Shown here piece by piece: positions 30,436 through 40,800 of a stretch of DNA of 64,000 nucleotides (positions are counted from its first letter, which is position 1; each line of letters opens with the position of its first letter). Location of the stretch: assembly GCA_027484575.1 (NCBI GenBank), contig JAIXSQ010000004.1, positions 248,001-312,000 on the forward strand, in the 5' to 3' direction. The position numbers were made by a program, and so were the translations under genes. The notes under the pieces were generated by a model that was not told the DNA's origin, searched no databases, and saw nothing but the letters and a program-made list of their open reading frames with translations. Origin of the DNA: Comamonadaceae bacterium. GTDB taxonomy: Bacteria > Pseudomonadota > Gammaproteobacteria > Burkholderiales > Burkholderiaceae_C.

Positions 30436-30441
30436 TATAGT
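30436..30441 (+). promoter_or_regulatory. Possible -10 element for upp
   Basis: TATAGT occurs in the 98-base gap between the URC4-like gene and upp, 46 bases before the upp ATG. It stands out in GC-rich sequence. No convincing -35 hexamer is visible 16-18 bases upstream, so upp could be expressed from here or only as part of the upstream transcript. Confidence 0.35.
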
Positions 30442-30487
30442 CCCGCGTCTTCCGTTTTGCTGCGGCCTGCGCGCCGCCACGCTCCCG

Positions 30488-31120
30488 ATGCATCCCAACC
30501 TCCACGTCGTCGACCACCCCCTGGTGCAGCACAAGCTCACCCTGATGCGCAACAAGGAGGCCAGCACCAACAGCTTCCGCCGCCTGCTGGGCGAACTGGC
30601 CGCGCTCATGGCCTACGAGGTCACCCGCGACATGGCCCTGTCCGAGGTGCAGGTCGACACCCCGCTGGAGACCACCACCGGCCGCGTGATCGACGGCAAG
30701 AAGCTGGTCTTCGTCTCGATCCTGCGCGCGGGCACCGGCATCCTCGACGGCATGCTCGACGTGGTGCCCGGCGCGCGCGTCGGCCACATCGGCCTGTACC
30801 GCAACCCGGACACGCTCGAGGCGGTCGAGTACTACTTCAAGATGCCCGACCACATGGACGAACGCGACGTGGTCGTGGTCGACCCCATGCTGGCCACCGG
30901 CAACTCGGCCATCGCGGCCGTGCAGCGCCTGAAGGCGCTGCGGCCCAAGTCGATCAAGTTCGTCTGCCTGCTGACCTGCCCCGAGGGCGTGGCGGCGATG
31001 GCCAAGGCGCATCCCGACGTGCCGGTCTACACCGCGGCCCTGGACCGCGAACTCGACGCGCACGGCTACATCCGCCCCGGCCTGGGCGATGCCGGCGACC
31101 GCATCTTCGGCACCAAGTGA
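30488..31120 (+). CDS. upp: Uracil phosphoribosyltransferase
   Basis: A 210-residue type I phosphoribosyltransferase that makes UMP from uracil and PRPP. It starts [22 protein letters not shown], contains [14 protein letters not shown], the PRPP loop [14 protein letters not shown], and ends with the uracil-binding [17 protein letters not shown]. Length fits E. coli Upp (208). Linked with the URC4-like gene 98 bases upstream, suggesting a role in uracil breakdown as well as salvage. Confidence 0.97.
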   Translation: MHPNLHVVDHPLVQHKLTLMRNKEASTNSFRRLLGELAALMAYEVTRDMALSEVQVDTPLETTTGRVIDGKKLVFVSILRAGTGILDGMLDVVPGARVGHIGLYRNPDTLEAVEYYFKMPDHMDERDVVVVDPMLATGNSAIAAVQRLKALRPKSIKFVCLLTCPEGVAAMAKAHPDVPVYTAALDRELDAHGYIRPGLGDAGDRIFGTK

Positions 31121-31257
31121 GGCCGCGCGCGGCGTCACCCGCGCGTCGCATGCACGGGGTAAACCCTGAGCATGGAATAACCCGGCAGCACGCAACGTTC
31201 ACCCCGACGGAGCCGCCGACCGGCGGTGCCGCCACCTTCCCGCATGGAGACCCACCG

Positions 31258-31713
31258 ATGAAGCTTTTTGCCCCGCTCGCGATCGCTGCCCTGGCCGCCG
31301 CCGTCGCCTCCCCCGCTTCGGCCCAGTTCCAGAAGCCCGAGGACGCCGTCAAGTACCGCCAGAGCGCGCTGTTCGTGATGGCCCAGCACTTCGGCCGCAT
31401 CGGCGCCATGGCCAATGGCCGCGTGCCCTTCGACGCCAAGGTGGCCACCGAGAACGCCGAGATCGTGGCCGACATGGCCAAGCTGCCCTGGGCCGGCTTC
31501 GCCCCGGGCACCGACAAGGTCGGCAACACCAAGGCCAAGGGCGAGATCTGGACCGAGCAGGCCAAGTTCAAGGAATCGGCCGACAAGCTGCAGGCCGAGA
31601 GCGTCAAGCTGGTCGCGGCGGCCAAGACCAACAACCTGGACAACCTCAAGGCCGCGTTCCAGTCCACGGCGGGCACCTGCAAGGCCTGCCACGACGCCTA
31701 CCGCAACCAGTGA
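31258..31713 (+). CDS. Cytochrome c' (periplasmic, C-terminal haem)
   Basis: A 151-residue exported protein. The signal peptide ends near SPASAQ (residues 18-23). The rest is a four-helix bundle with the single covalent haem motif CKACH close to the C-terminus (about 143-147), the hallmark of class II cytochromes c'. Such proteins bind nitric oxide or carry electrons in the periplasm. A GGAGA site precedes the ATG. A strong hairpin follows 60 bases past the stop, so it is probably monocistronic. Confidence 0.93.
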   Translation: MKLFAPLAIAALAAAVASPASAQFQKPEDAVKYRQSALFVMAQHFGRIGAMANGRVPFDAKVATENAEIVADMAKLPWAGFAPGTDKVGNTKAKGEIWTEQAKFKESADKLQAESVKLVAAAKTNNLDNLKAAFQSTAGTCKACHDAYRNQ

Positions 31714-31772
31714 CGGTCGCGGCGTCCGCCGCCCGGTCCTGACCGCCAGCTGACGCCAGCCCGACAAGCGGA

Positions 31773-31801
31773 CGGGCCCCTCCGCCGAACGGAGGGGCCC
31801 G
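31773..31801 (+). terminator. Terminator-like hairpin after the cytochrome c' gene
   Basis: A perfect 12-base stem, CGGGCCCCTCCG (31773-31784) and CGGAGGGGCCCG (31790-31801), encloses the loop CCGAA. It is followed by TTGTCGTTGG, a poor T tract. Position 60 bases past the cytochrome gene and 37 before the next ATG suggests transcription termination. Confidence 0.8.
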
Positions 31802-31838
31802 TTGTCGTTGGCGCCCGGCCATCGCGACAATACGGCGC

Positions 31839-32972
31839 ATGGCACTCACCCGTCGCACCTTCACCCGCGCGGCCGCCGGTCTGGCCGCCGTCGCGGCCGC
31901 CCCGGTCCTGCGCGCCCAGCCCGACCGCATCCTGCTGGGCCAGTCGGCCCCGTTCACCGGCGCCGCCGCGCAACTGGGCATCCAGTTCCACCAGGGCGCC
32001 AAGCTCTTCTTCGACCAGCTCAATGCCCAGGGGGGCATCCAGAAGCGGTCGGTCGAGCTGGTCCGCCTGGACGACGGCTACGAGCCCGACCGCTGCGCCG
32101 AGAACACCCGCAAGCTGCTCGCCGACGACCCCGTCGCCCTGTTCGGCTACATCGGCACGCCCACCAGCCTGGCCGCGCTGCCGCTGGCCACCGCCGCCAA
32201 GGCGCCGTTCTTCGCGCCCTTCACCGGCGCGATGGCGCTGCGCACGCCCTTCAACCGCATGGCCTTCCACCTGCGCGCCTCGTACGACGACGAGACCGCG
32301 CTGATCGTGCGGCAGCTGAACAACCTGGGCCTGAAGAAGGTCGCGGTGTTCCACCAGAACGACGCCTACGGGCGGGCCGGCCTGGACGGCGTGACCAAGG
32401 CGCTGGCCACCCTGAACAACAAGCCGGTGGCCGTCGCCACCGTCGAGCGCAACTCCACCGACGTGGCCGGCGCCGTCAAGACGCTGACGGCTGCGGGGCC
32501 GGACGCCATCGTGCAGGTCGGTGCCTATGCCGCCTGCGCCGCGTTCATCAAGGCGGCCAAGGCCGGCGGCTACGGCGGGACCTTCTTCAACGTGTCGTTC
32601 GTGGGCACGCAGGCCCTGGCCGACGCGCTGGGCAAGGACGGCGCGGGCGTGGTCGTCTCGCAGGTCATGCCCTCGCCGTACAGCCAGTCGCGCGAGATCA
32701 CGCGCGAGTTCGGGGCCGCCGTGCGCCAGGCCGGCGGCGGCCTGCAGGCCAACTACTCGAGCATGGAGGGCTACCTGGCCGCCAAGGTGATCGCCGAGGG
32801 CCTGCGCCGCGCCGGCTCCCGCATCGACCGCAACAGCCTGGTCACCGGCCTGGAGTCGCTGGGCACCACCAGCTTCGGCGGCTTCAACGTGAGCTTCTCG
32901 GCCACCGACCACGTGGCTTCCAGCTTCGTGGAGCTGTCGATGCTCACCGGCGACGGCCGCGTGCGCGTCTGA
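31839..32972 (+). CDS. Branched-chain amino-acid-type periplasmic binding protein
   Basis: A 377-residue type I periplasmic ligand-binding protein (LivK/Leu-Ile-Val family). The leader has a twin-arginine-like TRRTFTRAAAG and ends near LRAQPD. The mature part shows LGQSAPFTGAAAQLG, GYIGTPTSLAALPLA and FHQNDAYGRAG, all family features. No permease or ATPase genes lie beside it; orphan binding proteins of this class are abundant in Comamonadaceae. The ligand cannot be told from sequence. Confidence 0.88.
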   Translation: MALTRRTFTRAAAGLAAVAAAPVLRAQPDRILLGQSAPFTGAAAQLGIQFHQGAKLFFDQLNAQGGIQKRSVELVRLDDGYEPDRCAENTRKLLADDPVALFGYIGTPTSLAALPLATAAKAPFFAPFTGAMALRTPFNRMAFHLRASYDDETALIVRQLNNLGLKKVAVFHQNDAYGRAGLDGVTKALATLNNKPVAVATVERNSTDVAGAVKTLTAAGPDAIVQVGAYAACAAFIKAAKAGGYGGTFFNVSFVGTQALADALGKDGAGVVVSQVMPSPYSQSREITREFGAAVRQAGGGLQANYSSMEGYLAAKVIAEGLRRAGSRIDRNSLVTGLESLGTTSFGGFNVSFSATDHVASSFVELSMLTGDGRVRV

Positions 32973-33082
32973 GGCCATTCGTCGGGCTATCGGCCCGGCA
33001 GCCGCGATAGCGCGGCCACGTCCTACGCCGGCGTCGGCCGGCCCTTCCTAAGGTCCCCGCTTTGCCACCGCGAGGACCTGCC

Positions 33083-35500
33083 ATGCCGACCAAACCGACA
33101 CCGGCCAAGACCCACTCGAAGCCGCGCGCAGCCGCCAAGGCGGCCGCCCGCAACACCGACAGCGGACCGGCCGAGGTCGGCTCCGCCCTGCTCGACGGCC
33201 CGGCCACCCGCATGGGCCAGGTCGAGGACCTGGCCAGCGCCATGCCGCACAACCCGGCCAAGGCCGGCGAGCACGGCCTGGGCGGCGCGCCGGCGGGCAC
33301 GACGGCCCAGCCGCCCAGCCGCCTGCCGCTGGGCAGCACGCTGAGCGAGGCCAACGGGAGCGAGAAGACCGGCAGCGTGGCGCCGGCGGGCGTGAACGCC
33401 ACCATCGAGCCGCTGGACCGCGTGCGCGTGGACTCGGCCGGCCGGGTGCTGACCACCAACCAGGGCGTGCCGGTGGCCGACAACCAGAACTCGCTCAAGC
33501 ACGGCCTGCGCGGGCCGGTGCTGCTCGAGGACTTCATCCTGCGCGAGAAGATCACGCACTTCGACCACGAGCGCATCCCCGAGCGCATCGTGCACGCGCG
33601 CGGGTCGGGCGCGCACGGCCATTTCGAGAGCTACGGCGACTTCTCCTCGCTGACGCGGGCGGCCCCGCTGCAGGCCAAGGGCAAGCGCACGCCGGTGTTC
33701 GTGCGCTTTTCCACCGTGCAGGGCGAGCGCGGCTCCAAGGACACGGCGCGCGACGTGCGCGGCTTCGCCGTCAAGTTCTACACCGAGGAGGGCAACTGGG
33801 ACCTGGTGGGCAACAACATCCCGGTGTTCTTCATCCAGGACGCGATGAAGTTCCCCGACCTCGTGCACGCAGTCAAGCCCGAGCCGCACCACCAGATGCC
33901 GCAGGCGGCCAGCGCGCACGACACCTTCTGGGACTTCGTCTCGCTGATGCCCGAGAGCACGCACATGCTGCTGTGGGTGATGAGCGACCGGGCCATCCCG
34001 CGCAGCTACGCCACCATGCAGGGCTTTGGCGTGCACACCTTCCGCATGGTCAACGCGCAGGGCGAGAGCGTGTTCGTCAAGTTCCACTGGACGCCGCTGG
34101 CCGGCACCCATTCGCTGGTCTGGGACGAGGCGGTCAAGATCTCCGGCGCCGACCCCGACTACCACCGCCGCGACCTGTGGGAGCGCATCGAGGCCGGCGC
34201 CTACCCCACCTATGAGCTGGGGCTGCAGGTGTTCACCGAGGAACAGGCCGAGCAGTTCTCCTTCGACATCCTGGACGCCACCAAGATCGTGCCCGAGGAG
34301 CTGGTGCCCATCACGCCGGTGGGCCGCATGGTGCTGGACCGCAACCCCGACAACTTCTTCGCCGAGACCGAGCAGGTGGCCTTCTGCACCGCCCACGTGG
34401 TGCCCGGCATCGACTTCTCGAACGACCCGCTGCTGGCCGGTCGCATCCACTCGTACGTCGACACGCAGCTGACCCGCCTAGGCGGGCCGAACTTCCACGA
34501 GATCCCGATCAACGCACCGATCGCGCAGGTGCACAACAACCAGCGCGACGGCTTCCACCGGCAGGCGATCCACCGTGGCCGCGTCGCCTACGAGCCCAAC
34601 TCGCTGGCCGGCGGCTGCCCGTTCCAGGCCGGCGCGGCCCAGGGCTTCATGAGCTTTCCCGCGCGGCTGGCCGCGCAGGAGGAGCAGGTGAAGGTGCGCG
34701 GCAAGCCCGAGAAGTTCGCCGACCACTACACGCAGGCCAGGCTGTTCCTGGCCAGCCAGTCGCCGGTCGAACAGCTGCACATCGAGAACGCCTTCCGCTT
34801 CGAGCTGAGCAAGGTCACGGTGCCCGCGATCCGCCGCCGCGTGGTCTCGATGCTGCGCAACGTCGACGAGGGGCTGGCGGCGCGGCTGGCGCAGGACCTG
34901 GGCATGTCCGAGGTGCCCGAGGCCATGCCGCTGGCGCTGCCGGTGGCCACGCAGCCCGAGGTGCAGGTGTCGCCGGCGCTGTCGCTGTTCGCCCGGCCGG
35001 GCGACGGCAGCCTGGCCGGCCGCAAGGTGGCCATCGTGGTGGCGCCCGGCGTGCACGGCGCCTCGCTGCAGGCGGTGCAGGAGGCGCTCGTCGCCGAGGG
35101 CGTGGTGGCCCGCCTCATGGGCCCCCGGCTGGGCGTGGCCGCCGGCGAGGACGGCGTGGCGCTCGATGCCGACGTGACCCTGGAGAACGAGCCCGGCTTC
35201 CTGTTCGACGGCCTGGTGCTGCCGGCCGGCCAGGCCGGCGTGAACGTGCTGTCGGAGAACGGCCGGGTGCTGGAGCACCTGAAGGACCAGCACCGCCACT
35301 GCAAGCCCGTGCTGGTGCTGGGCGCCTCCACCAGCCTGGTGACGGCGGCCGGGGTCGATGCCACGCTGCCGGACGGCGGCGAGGACCAGGCCTTCATCGT
35401 GGCCGGCCCCGACGAAGTGGAGGCCGCGGTGCAGCGCTTCATCGAGGCCCTGCGCGGGCACCGCAACTTCGCCCGCGAGACCGACCCGCCGCGGGTCTGA
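33083..35500 (+). CDS. katE: Large-subunit catalase HPII
   Basis: An 805-residue clade 2 catalase. An unusually long Ala/Gly/Pro-rich N-terminal stretch (about 1-105) precedes the core. Catalytic histidine lies in [11 protein letters not shown], the asparagine in [14 protein letters not shown], and the haem-ligand tyrosine in [14 protein letters not shown]. Residues about 645-790 form the flavodoxin-like C-terminal domain typical of HPII ([25 protein letters not shown]). It breaks down hydrogen peroxide in stationary or stressed cells. ATG chosen at 33083 over a TTG at 33062 (GAGGACCTGCC upstream). Confidence 0.96.
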   Translation: MPTKPTPAKTHSKPRAAAKAAARNTDSGPAEVGSALLDGPATRMGQVEDLASAMPHNPAKAGEHGLGGAPAGTTAQPPSRLPLGSTLSEANGSEKTGSVAPAGVNATIEPLDRVRVDSAGRVLTTNQGVPVADNQNSLKHGLRGPVLLEDFILREKITHFDHERIPERIVHARGSGAHGHFESYGDFSSLTRAAPLQAKGKRTPVFVRFSTVQGERGSKDTARDVRGFAVKFYTEEGNWDLVGNNIPVFFIQDAMKFPDLVHAVKPEPHHQMPQAASAHDTFWDFVSLMPESTHMLLWVMSDRAIPRSYATMQGFGVHTFRMVNAQGESVFVKFHWTPLAGTHSLVWDEAVKISGADPDYHRRDLWERIEAGAYPTYELGLQVFTEEQAEQFSFDILDATKIVPEELVPITPVGRMVLDRNPDNFFAETEQVAFCTAHVVPGIDFSNDPLLAGRIHSYVDTQLTRLGGPNFHEIPINAPIAQVHNNQRDGFHRQAIHRGRVAYEPNSLAGGCPFQAGAAQGFMSFPARLAAQEEQVKVRGKPEKFADHYTQARLFLASQSPVEQLHIENAFRFELSKVTVPAIRRRVVSMLRNVDEGLAARLAQDLGMSEVPEAMPLALPVATQPEVQVSPALSLFARPGDGSLAGRKVAIVVAPGVHGASLQAVQEALVAEGVVARLMGPRLGVAAGEDGVALDADVTLENEPGFLFDGLVLPAGQAGVNVLSENGRVLEHLKDQHRHCKPVLVLGASTSLVTAAGVDATLPDGGEDQAFIVAGPDEVEAAVQRFIEALRGHRNFARETDPPRV

Positions 35501-36673
35501 TCAGCCCGCCCGCGGGCGCCGCTGCACCACCCCGAGCAGCACCGCCTGCGCGGCCAGCCCGAGCAGCGTCCAGGCCAGCATCAGGGCGGCCAGGTTCACC
35601 TGGCCGTCGTGCGGCACCAGGCCGACCAGCCAGCCGCCGACCGCGCCTGTCAGCTGCTGCACCAGCCCGCCCACGGCGGCGGCCGACCCGGCCAGCGCCG
35701 GCACCAGGCCCACGGTGCCGGCCAGCGTGGGCGGCGCCAGCAGCCCGTGGCCCAGCCCCAGCAGCATCAGCGGCAGGGCCAGCGCCAGCGGCGAGCGCAC
35801 CTGCGCCAGCCCGAGCGCCAGCACCCCCAGCACCGCGGCCAGCGTCAGCGCCTGGCCGGCCCACAGGATCGAGCGCTCGCCACGCACCCGCACCAGCCGG
35901 CTGGTGAGCAGGTTGCCGCAGATGTAGGCGCAGGGCACGGCCATGATGTAGAAGCCCACCCGCTCCGGCGTGACCGCGTAGGCCCGCAGCACCAGCGGCG
36001 CCCCGGCCAGGAAGGAATAGAAGGCCGCGGTGGTCGAGGCCAGCATGGCCACATACAGCGGGAACGCGGGCTCGCGCAGCAGGCGGCCGTAGCCGGCCAG
36101 CAGGGCGCGCAGGCCACCGGCCGGCCGCGGGGCGCCGGCATCGCGCGCAGGCAGTCCGCGCCAGGCGGCCAGCCACAGCAGCGCCCCCAGGACCGCCAGC
36201 AGCACGAAGTTGGCCTGCCAGCCCAGGCGCACGTGCAGCTGGCCACCGACGATGGTGGCCAGCGGCGGGCTCAGGCCCATGGCCATGCCGATGAAGGCCA
36301 TCATCCGGGTCCGCTCGCTGCCGGCGAACAGGTCCTGCACCATCGCCCGCGCGGTGACCATGCCCGCCGCCGCGCCGGCGCCCTGCACCACCCGCATCCA
36401 GGTCAGCGTCGCCAGGTCGGGCGCGAGCGCCGCGCCGGCCAGGCCCAGGACCGCGAGCGCCAGGCCCGCGAGCAGCACCGGCTTGCGGCCGATGCGGTCG
36501 GAGACCGGGCCCCACACCAGCTGCAGGCCGCCATACGCGGCCACGAAGCCGCTGAAGCTCAGCTGCACCGCCGCCTGCGTGGCGCCGAAGGTGGCCGGCC
36601 AGTCCTGCATGGACGGGATGCACACCGTCATGGCCAGCAGGCCGAAGGCGATCTGGGCGACCAGGTTGGCCAT
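35501..36673 (-). CDS. MFS multidrug exporter, Bcr/CflA family
   Basis: A 390-residue inner-membrane transporter with 12 predicted membrane segments. The drug-proton antiporter signature GPVSDRIGRKPVLLAGL lies after segment 2, and VVQGAGAAAGMVTARAMVQDLF is typical of the Bcr/CflA group. The ATG at 36673 starts almost at the first membrane helix; a TTG at 36751 would add a 26-residue Pro/Ala-rich leader. Its stop directly abuts the convergent katE stop with no gap. Substrate unknown. Confidence 0.86.
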   Translation of the reverse strand: MANLVAQIAFGLLAMTVCIPSMQDWPATFGATQAAVQLSFSGFVAAYGGLQLVWGPVSDRIGRKPVLLAGLALAVLGLAGAALAPDLATLTWMRVVQGAGAAAGMVTARAMVQDLFAGSERTRMMAFIGMAMGLSPPLATIVGGQLHVRLGWQANFVLLAVLGALLWLAAWRGLPARDAGAPRPAGGLRALLAGYGRLLREPAFPLYVAMLASTTAAFYSFLAGAPLVLRAYAVTPERVGFYIMAVPCAYICGNLLTSRLVRVRGERSILWAGQALTLAAVLGVLALGLAQVRSPLALALPLMLLGLGHGLLAPPTLAGTVGLVPALAGSAAAVGGLVQQLTGAVGGWLVGLVPHDGQVNLAALMLAWTLLGLAAQAVLLGVVQRRPRAG

Positions 36674-36804
36674 GAGCGCCGCCGAGGGCGGCGCGGGGGA
36701 GGTGGCTGGCGGTGCGGCAGCGGCCGCGGGGGACGGGATCGGGGCAGGCAAGCGCGCGATGGTACCCGCCGCGCCACCCGGCCCGCAGGCGCGGCCGGCC
36801 GCGC

Positions 36805-37752
36805 TCAGGCCCGGCCGAGCAGATCGCGCAGGGCGCCTTCCAGCGTCGGTTGCCGGAACGCGTAGCCGGCGGCCAGCAGCGCCGCCGGATGCACCCGCTG
36901 GCCCTCCAGCAGCAGGTCGGCCTGGGCGCCCAGGGCCAGCCGCATCGGCCAGCCCGGCGTGGGCAGCAGCGCCGGCCGCCGCAGCACCCGTGCGGCGATG
37001 GCGGCGAAGTCGCGCTGGCGCAGCTGCTCGGGGGCGGTGGCGTTCCAGGCCTGCACGCCCTCGGGCTGCGGGATGCGGCGGGCCAGGTGCGCGATGGCGC
37101 CCAGCACGTCGTCCAGGTGGATCCAGCTGTTCCACTGGCGCCCGCCGGCCAGCGGCCCGCCCAGCCCCAGCCGCACCGGCGCCAGCAGGCCCGGCAGCGC
37201 CCCGCCGCCGCGGCCCAGCACCACGCCCAGCCGCAGCACCGACACGGGCACCCGCGCGCGCGCCCAGGCCTGGGCGGCCTCGGCCTCCCAGCGCTGGCAC
37301 AGCTCGGACATGAACACCGGCTGGGGCGGCGCGTCCTCGGCGAGCGGGCGGTCGTCGCCGGGGGGCTGCACGCCGTACCAGCCGATGGCCGAAGCCGACA
37401 GCAGCAGCCGGGGCTTGTGCGCCGCGGTTGCCAGCCAGTCCACCAGCGACCGCGTGGGGCCCAGCCGGCTGGCCAGCAGCGCCTCGCGCCGCGCGGCGGT
37501 CCAGGGCCAGCCCAGAATGCGGGCGCCGGCGAGGTTCACCACCCAGTCGACCCGCACGCCCGCCTCCAGCTCGGACGGCGTGGCCACGCAGCGCACGCCC
37601 AGGCGCTGGGCCGCCCCGCGCGGGTCGCGGCTGACGGCGATGGGCCGGTGGCCGCCGGCCTGCAGCGCGGCCACGAGATGGCGGCCGATGAAGCCGGTGG
37701 CGCCGGTGACGAGGACGGTCTGGGGCGCGGGGCCGAAGTCAATGGCGGGCAT
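36805..37752 (-). CDS. TIGR01777-type NAD-dependent epimerase (YfcH-like)
   Basis: A 315-residue SDR-fold protein. The NAD site is VLVTGATGFIGRHLV (about 13-27), followed by VNLAGA, SASAIGWYG and a C-terminal DUF1731 region (TPGWPMRLALGAQADLLLEG). This matches the YfcH/SulA-like group of unknown substrate, sometimes linked to cell division in cyanobacteria. It stands between hrpA downstream and the exporter upstream on the same strand in reading order, with 64 bases to the hrpA stop on the other side. Confidence 0.88.
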   Translation of the reverse strand: MPAIDFGPAPQTVLVTGATGFIGRHLVAALQAGGHRPIAVSRDPRGAAQRLGVRCVATPSELEAGVRVDWVVNLAGARILGWPWTAARREALLASRLGPTRSLVDWLATAAHKPRLLLSASAIGWYGVQPPGDDRPLAEDAPPQPVFMSELCQRWEAEAAQAWARARVPVSVLRLGVVLGRGGGALPGLLAPVRLGLGGPLAGGRQWNSWIHLDDVLGAIAHLARRIPQPEGVQAWNATAPEQLRQRDFAAIAARVLRRPALLPTPGWPMRLALGAQADLLLEGQRVHPAALLAAGYAFRQPTLEGALRDLLGRA

Positions 37753-37816
37753 GGGCCGCGATGCTACGGACGGCGGCCCGGCCGTGCCCGTGCTCGGCCA
37801 TTGGCGCCGATGCAAC

Positions 37817-40800
37817 TCAAGCGGACAGCTGCGCCCAGACCTTGTCCAGCCGCTTGACGCTCACCGGCTGCGGCGTGCGCAGCTCCTGCGCGAACAGGCT
37901 CACGCGCAGTTCCTCCAGCAGCCAGCGCAGCTCCTGCATGCGCGCATCGACCTGGCCCTTGCGCTCGGCCACCAGGCGCCAGTAGCGCTGCTCCTGCGGC
38001 CTGACCTCGGCCAGCCGGGCCGCGTCGCGCGCGGGGTCGGTGCGCCACTTGTCCAGCCGCAGCGTGATGCCCTTGAGGTAGCGCGGCAGGTGCTGCAGCG
38101 CGGCCCAGGGCGTGTCGGCCAGGAAGCGCTTGGGCACCAGCCGCTGCAGCTGCTGCGTGGCGTCCTGCGTCGCCTCGGGCGCGTTCTTCGTGCTGTCCTT
38201 GATCTTGCGGGCGGCGGTGGCGTACTCGGCCAGCACGGTGGCGGCCAGCCGTGCGACCTCGTTGGCGATCAGCGTCAGGCGCCCGCGGCCCTCGTCGATG
38301 CGGCGCCGGAAGGCGGCCTCGTCGGCGGGCAGCGGATCGAGCAGGAAGGCGCGGTCCAGCGCCACGTCGACCACCTGCTGGCGCAGCTCCTCCTGCGTGC
38401 CCAGCGGCATGTAGGCCACGGCCATCTTCTGCAGGTCGGGGATGTTCTTCTCGAGGTACTTGAGCGCGTCGCGGATCTGCAGCGCGAACAGCCGCCGCAG
38501 GCCGGCCCGGTGCCTGGCGGCCGCCACCTCGGGCTCGTCGTAGACCTCCAGCGTGACCGCGTCGCCCTGGTCGACCAGCGCGGGGAAGCCCACCAGCGCC
38601 ACGCCCCCCTTGCGCACCTCCATCAGCTCGGGCAGCTCGCCGAAGTCCCAGCTGGTGTGGCGGGTCGCGGCGCCCCGCTGCCCGGCGCCGGCCTGCGCGC
38701 CCGGCGCGGGCTGCGGGCCGCGGCGCGCGGCGCCACCCTCGGCAGGCCCTGCCCCGCCCGCGGCAGCGGGCGGCGCCGCCGACGGGGCGGCCTTCAGCCC
38801 GGCCAGCGCCTGGAAGGCGCCCCGCGCCTTGGCGCCCCACTCGGCCTTGAGCGCGCCGAGGTTGCGGCCGATCCCCAGCTGGCGGCCGTGCTCGTCGACG
38901 ACGCGCACGTTCATGAACAGGTGCGGCGGCACCATCTCCAGCTTGAAGTCGGTGCGCCTGACGTCCAGCGAGGTCTCCTCGCGCACCAGCTTGAGCAGCG
39001 TGTCGACCAGGCCGCCGTGGCCGAAGCGTTCGGGGACGGACAGCGCGCCGGCGATGCGCGCCGCGGCCTCGGGCAGCGGCACGAAGCGCGCGCGCGGCTT
39101 CTGCGGCAGGCTCTTGAGCAGCGCCTGCACCTTGTCCTTGAGCATGCCGGGCACCAGCCACTCGGCGCGCTCGTCGGCCACCTGGTTGAGCACGAACAGC
39201 GGCACCGTCACCGTCAGGCCGTCGCGGGCGTCGCCCGGCGCGTGCAGGTACTCGGCCGCGCAGTCCACGCCCCCCAGCTTCACGGTCCTGGGGAAGGCCT
39301 CGGTGGTGATGCCGGCGGCCTCGTGCCGCATCAGCTCCTCGCGCGTGAGCCGCAGCAGCTGCGGGTTGTCGCGGCTGGCCTGGCGGAACCAGGCCTCGAA
39401 GCCGTGGCCGTTGTGCACGTCGGCCGGCAGCTGCTGGTCGTAGTAGGCGTAGATCAGCGCGTCGTCGACCAGCACGTCCTGCCGGCGCGACTTGTGCTCC
39501 AGCTCCTCGACCTGGCGCACCAGCTTCAGGTTGGCGGCCAGGAACGGCAGCCGCGTCTCCCACTGGCCGGCCACCAGCGCCTCGCGGATGAAGATCTCGC
39601 GCGCGCCCTGCAGGTCGGCGCGGGCGTACGGCACGCGGCGGCCGCTGTAGATCACCAGCCCGTACAGCGTGGCGCGCTCGGCGGCCAGCACCTCGGCCTG
39701 CTTCTTCTCCCAGTGCGGGTCCAGCAACTGCTTCTTGAGCAGGTGGCCGGCGACCTCCTCGACCCACTGCGGGTCGATGGCGGCGATGCCGCGGCCGTAC
39801 AGGCGCGAGGTCTCGACCAGTTCTGCGGCCACGATCCAGCGGCCGGGGCGCTTCTTCAGGTGCGCGCCCGGATGCGGGAAGAACTTGATGCCGCGGGCGC
39901 CCAGGTACTCGCCGCCGCTCCTCTCGCGCGCGCCGGTGGCCGCGTTGGGCCCGGTGTCCTCGAGCTTCCAGCCCAGGTTGCCCAGCAGGCCGGCCAGCAT
40001 GGACTTGTGCACCTGCTCGTAGCTGGCCGGCTCGGTGTTCAGCGGCCACTTGTGCTCGGCCACCACGGTGTGCAGCTGACTGTGGATGTCGCGCCACTCG
40101 CGCACGCGGCGCACGTTGACGAAGTTCTGCCGCAGCAGCTGCTCGTACTGGCGGTTGGACAGGCGGTGGTCGGTGCCGTGCCCGCCCCGGCCGGTCTCCA
40201 GCCAGTTCCACAGGTTCAGGTAGCCGGAGAACTCGCTCTTCTCGTCCTTGAACTTGGCGTGCTGCTGGTCGGCCTGGGCCTGCAGCTCCAGCGGCCGGTC
40301 GCGCACGTCCTGCACCGACAGCGCCGAGGCGATCACCAGCACCTCGGCCAGCGCGCCGCGCTCGCGGCCGGCCAGGATCATGCGGCCCACCCGCGGGTCC
40401 AGGGGCAGCCGGGCCAACTCGCGGCCCACGGGCGTCAGAGCGTTGGAGTCGTCGACCGCGCCCAGCTCGCCCAGCAGCTGGTAGCCGTCGGCGATGGCGC
40501 GCCGCGTGGGCGCCTCCAGGAACGGGAACGCCTCGACGTCGCCCAGGTGCAGCGACTTCATGCGCAGGATCACCCCGGCCAGCGACGAACGCAGGATCTC
40601 GGGGTCGGTGAAGCGCGGGCGGCCGTTGAAGTCCTTCTCGTCGTACAGCCGGATGCAGATGCCCTCGGCCACCCGGCCGCAGCGGCCGGCGCGCTGGTTG
40701 GCCGCGGCCTGGCTGACGGGCTCGACCAGCAGCTGCTCGACCTTGCTGCGGAAGCTGTAGCGCTTGACCCGGGCGGTGCCCGCGTCGATCACGTAGCGGA

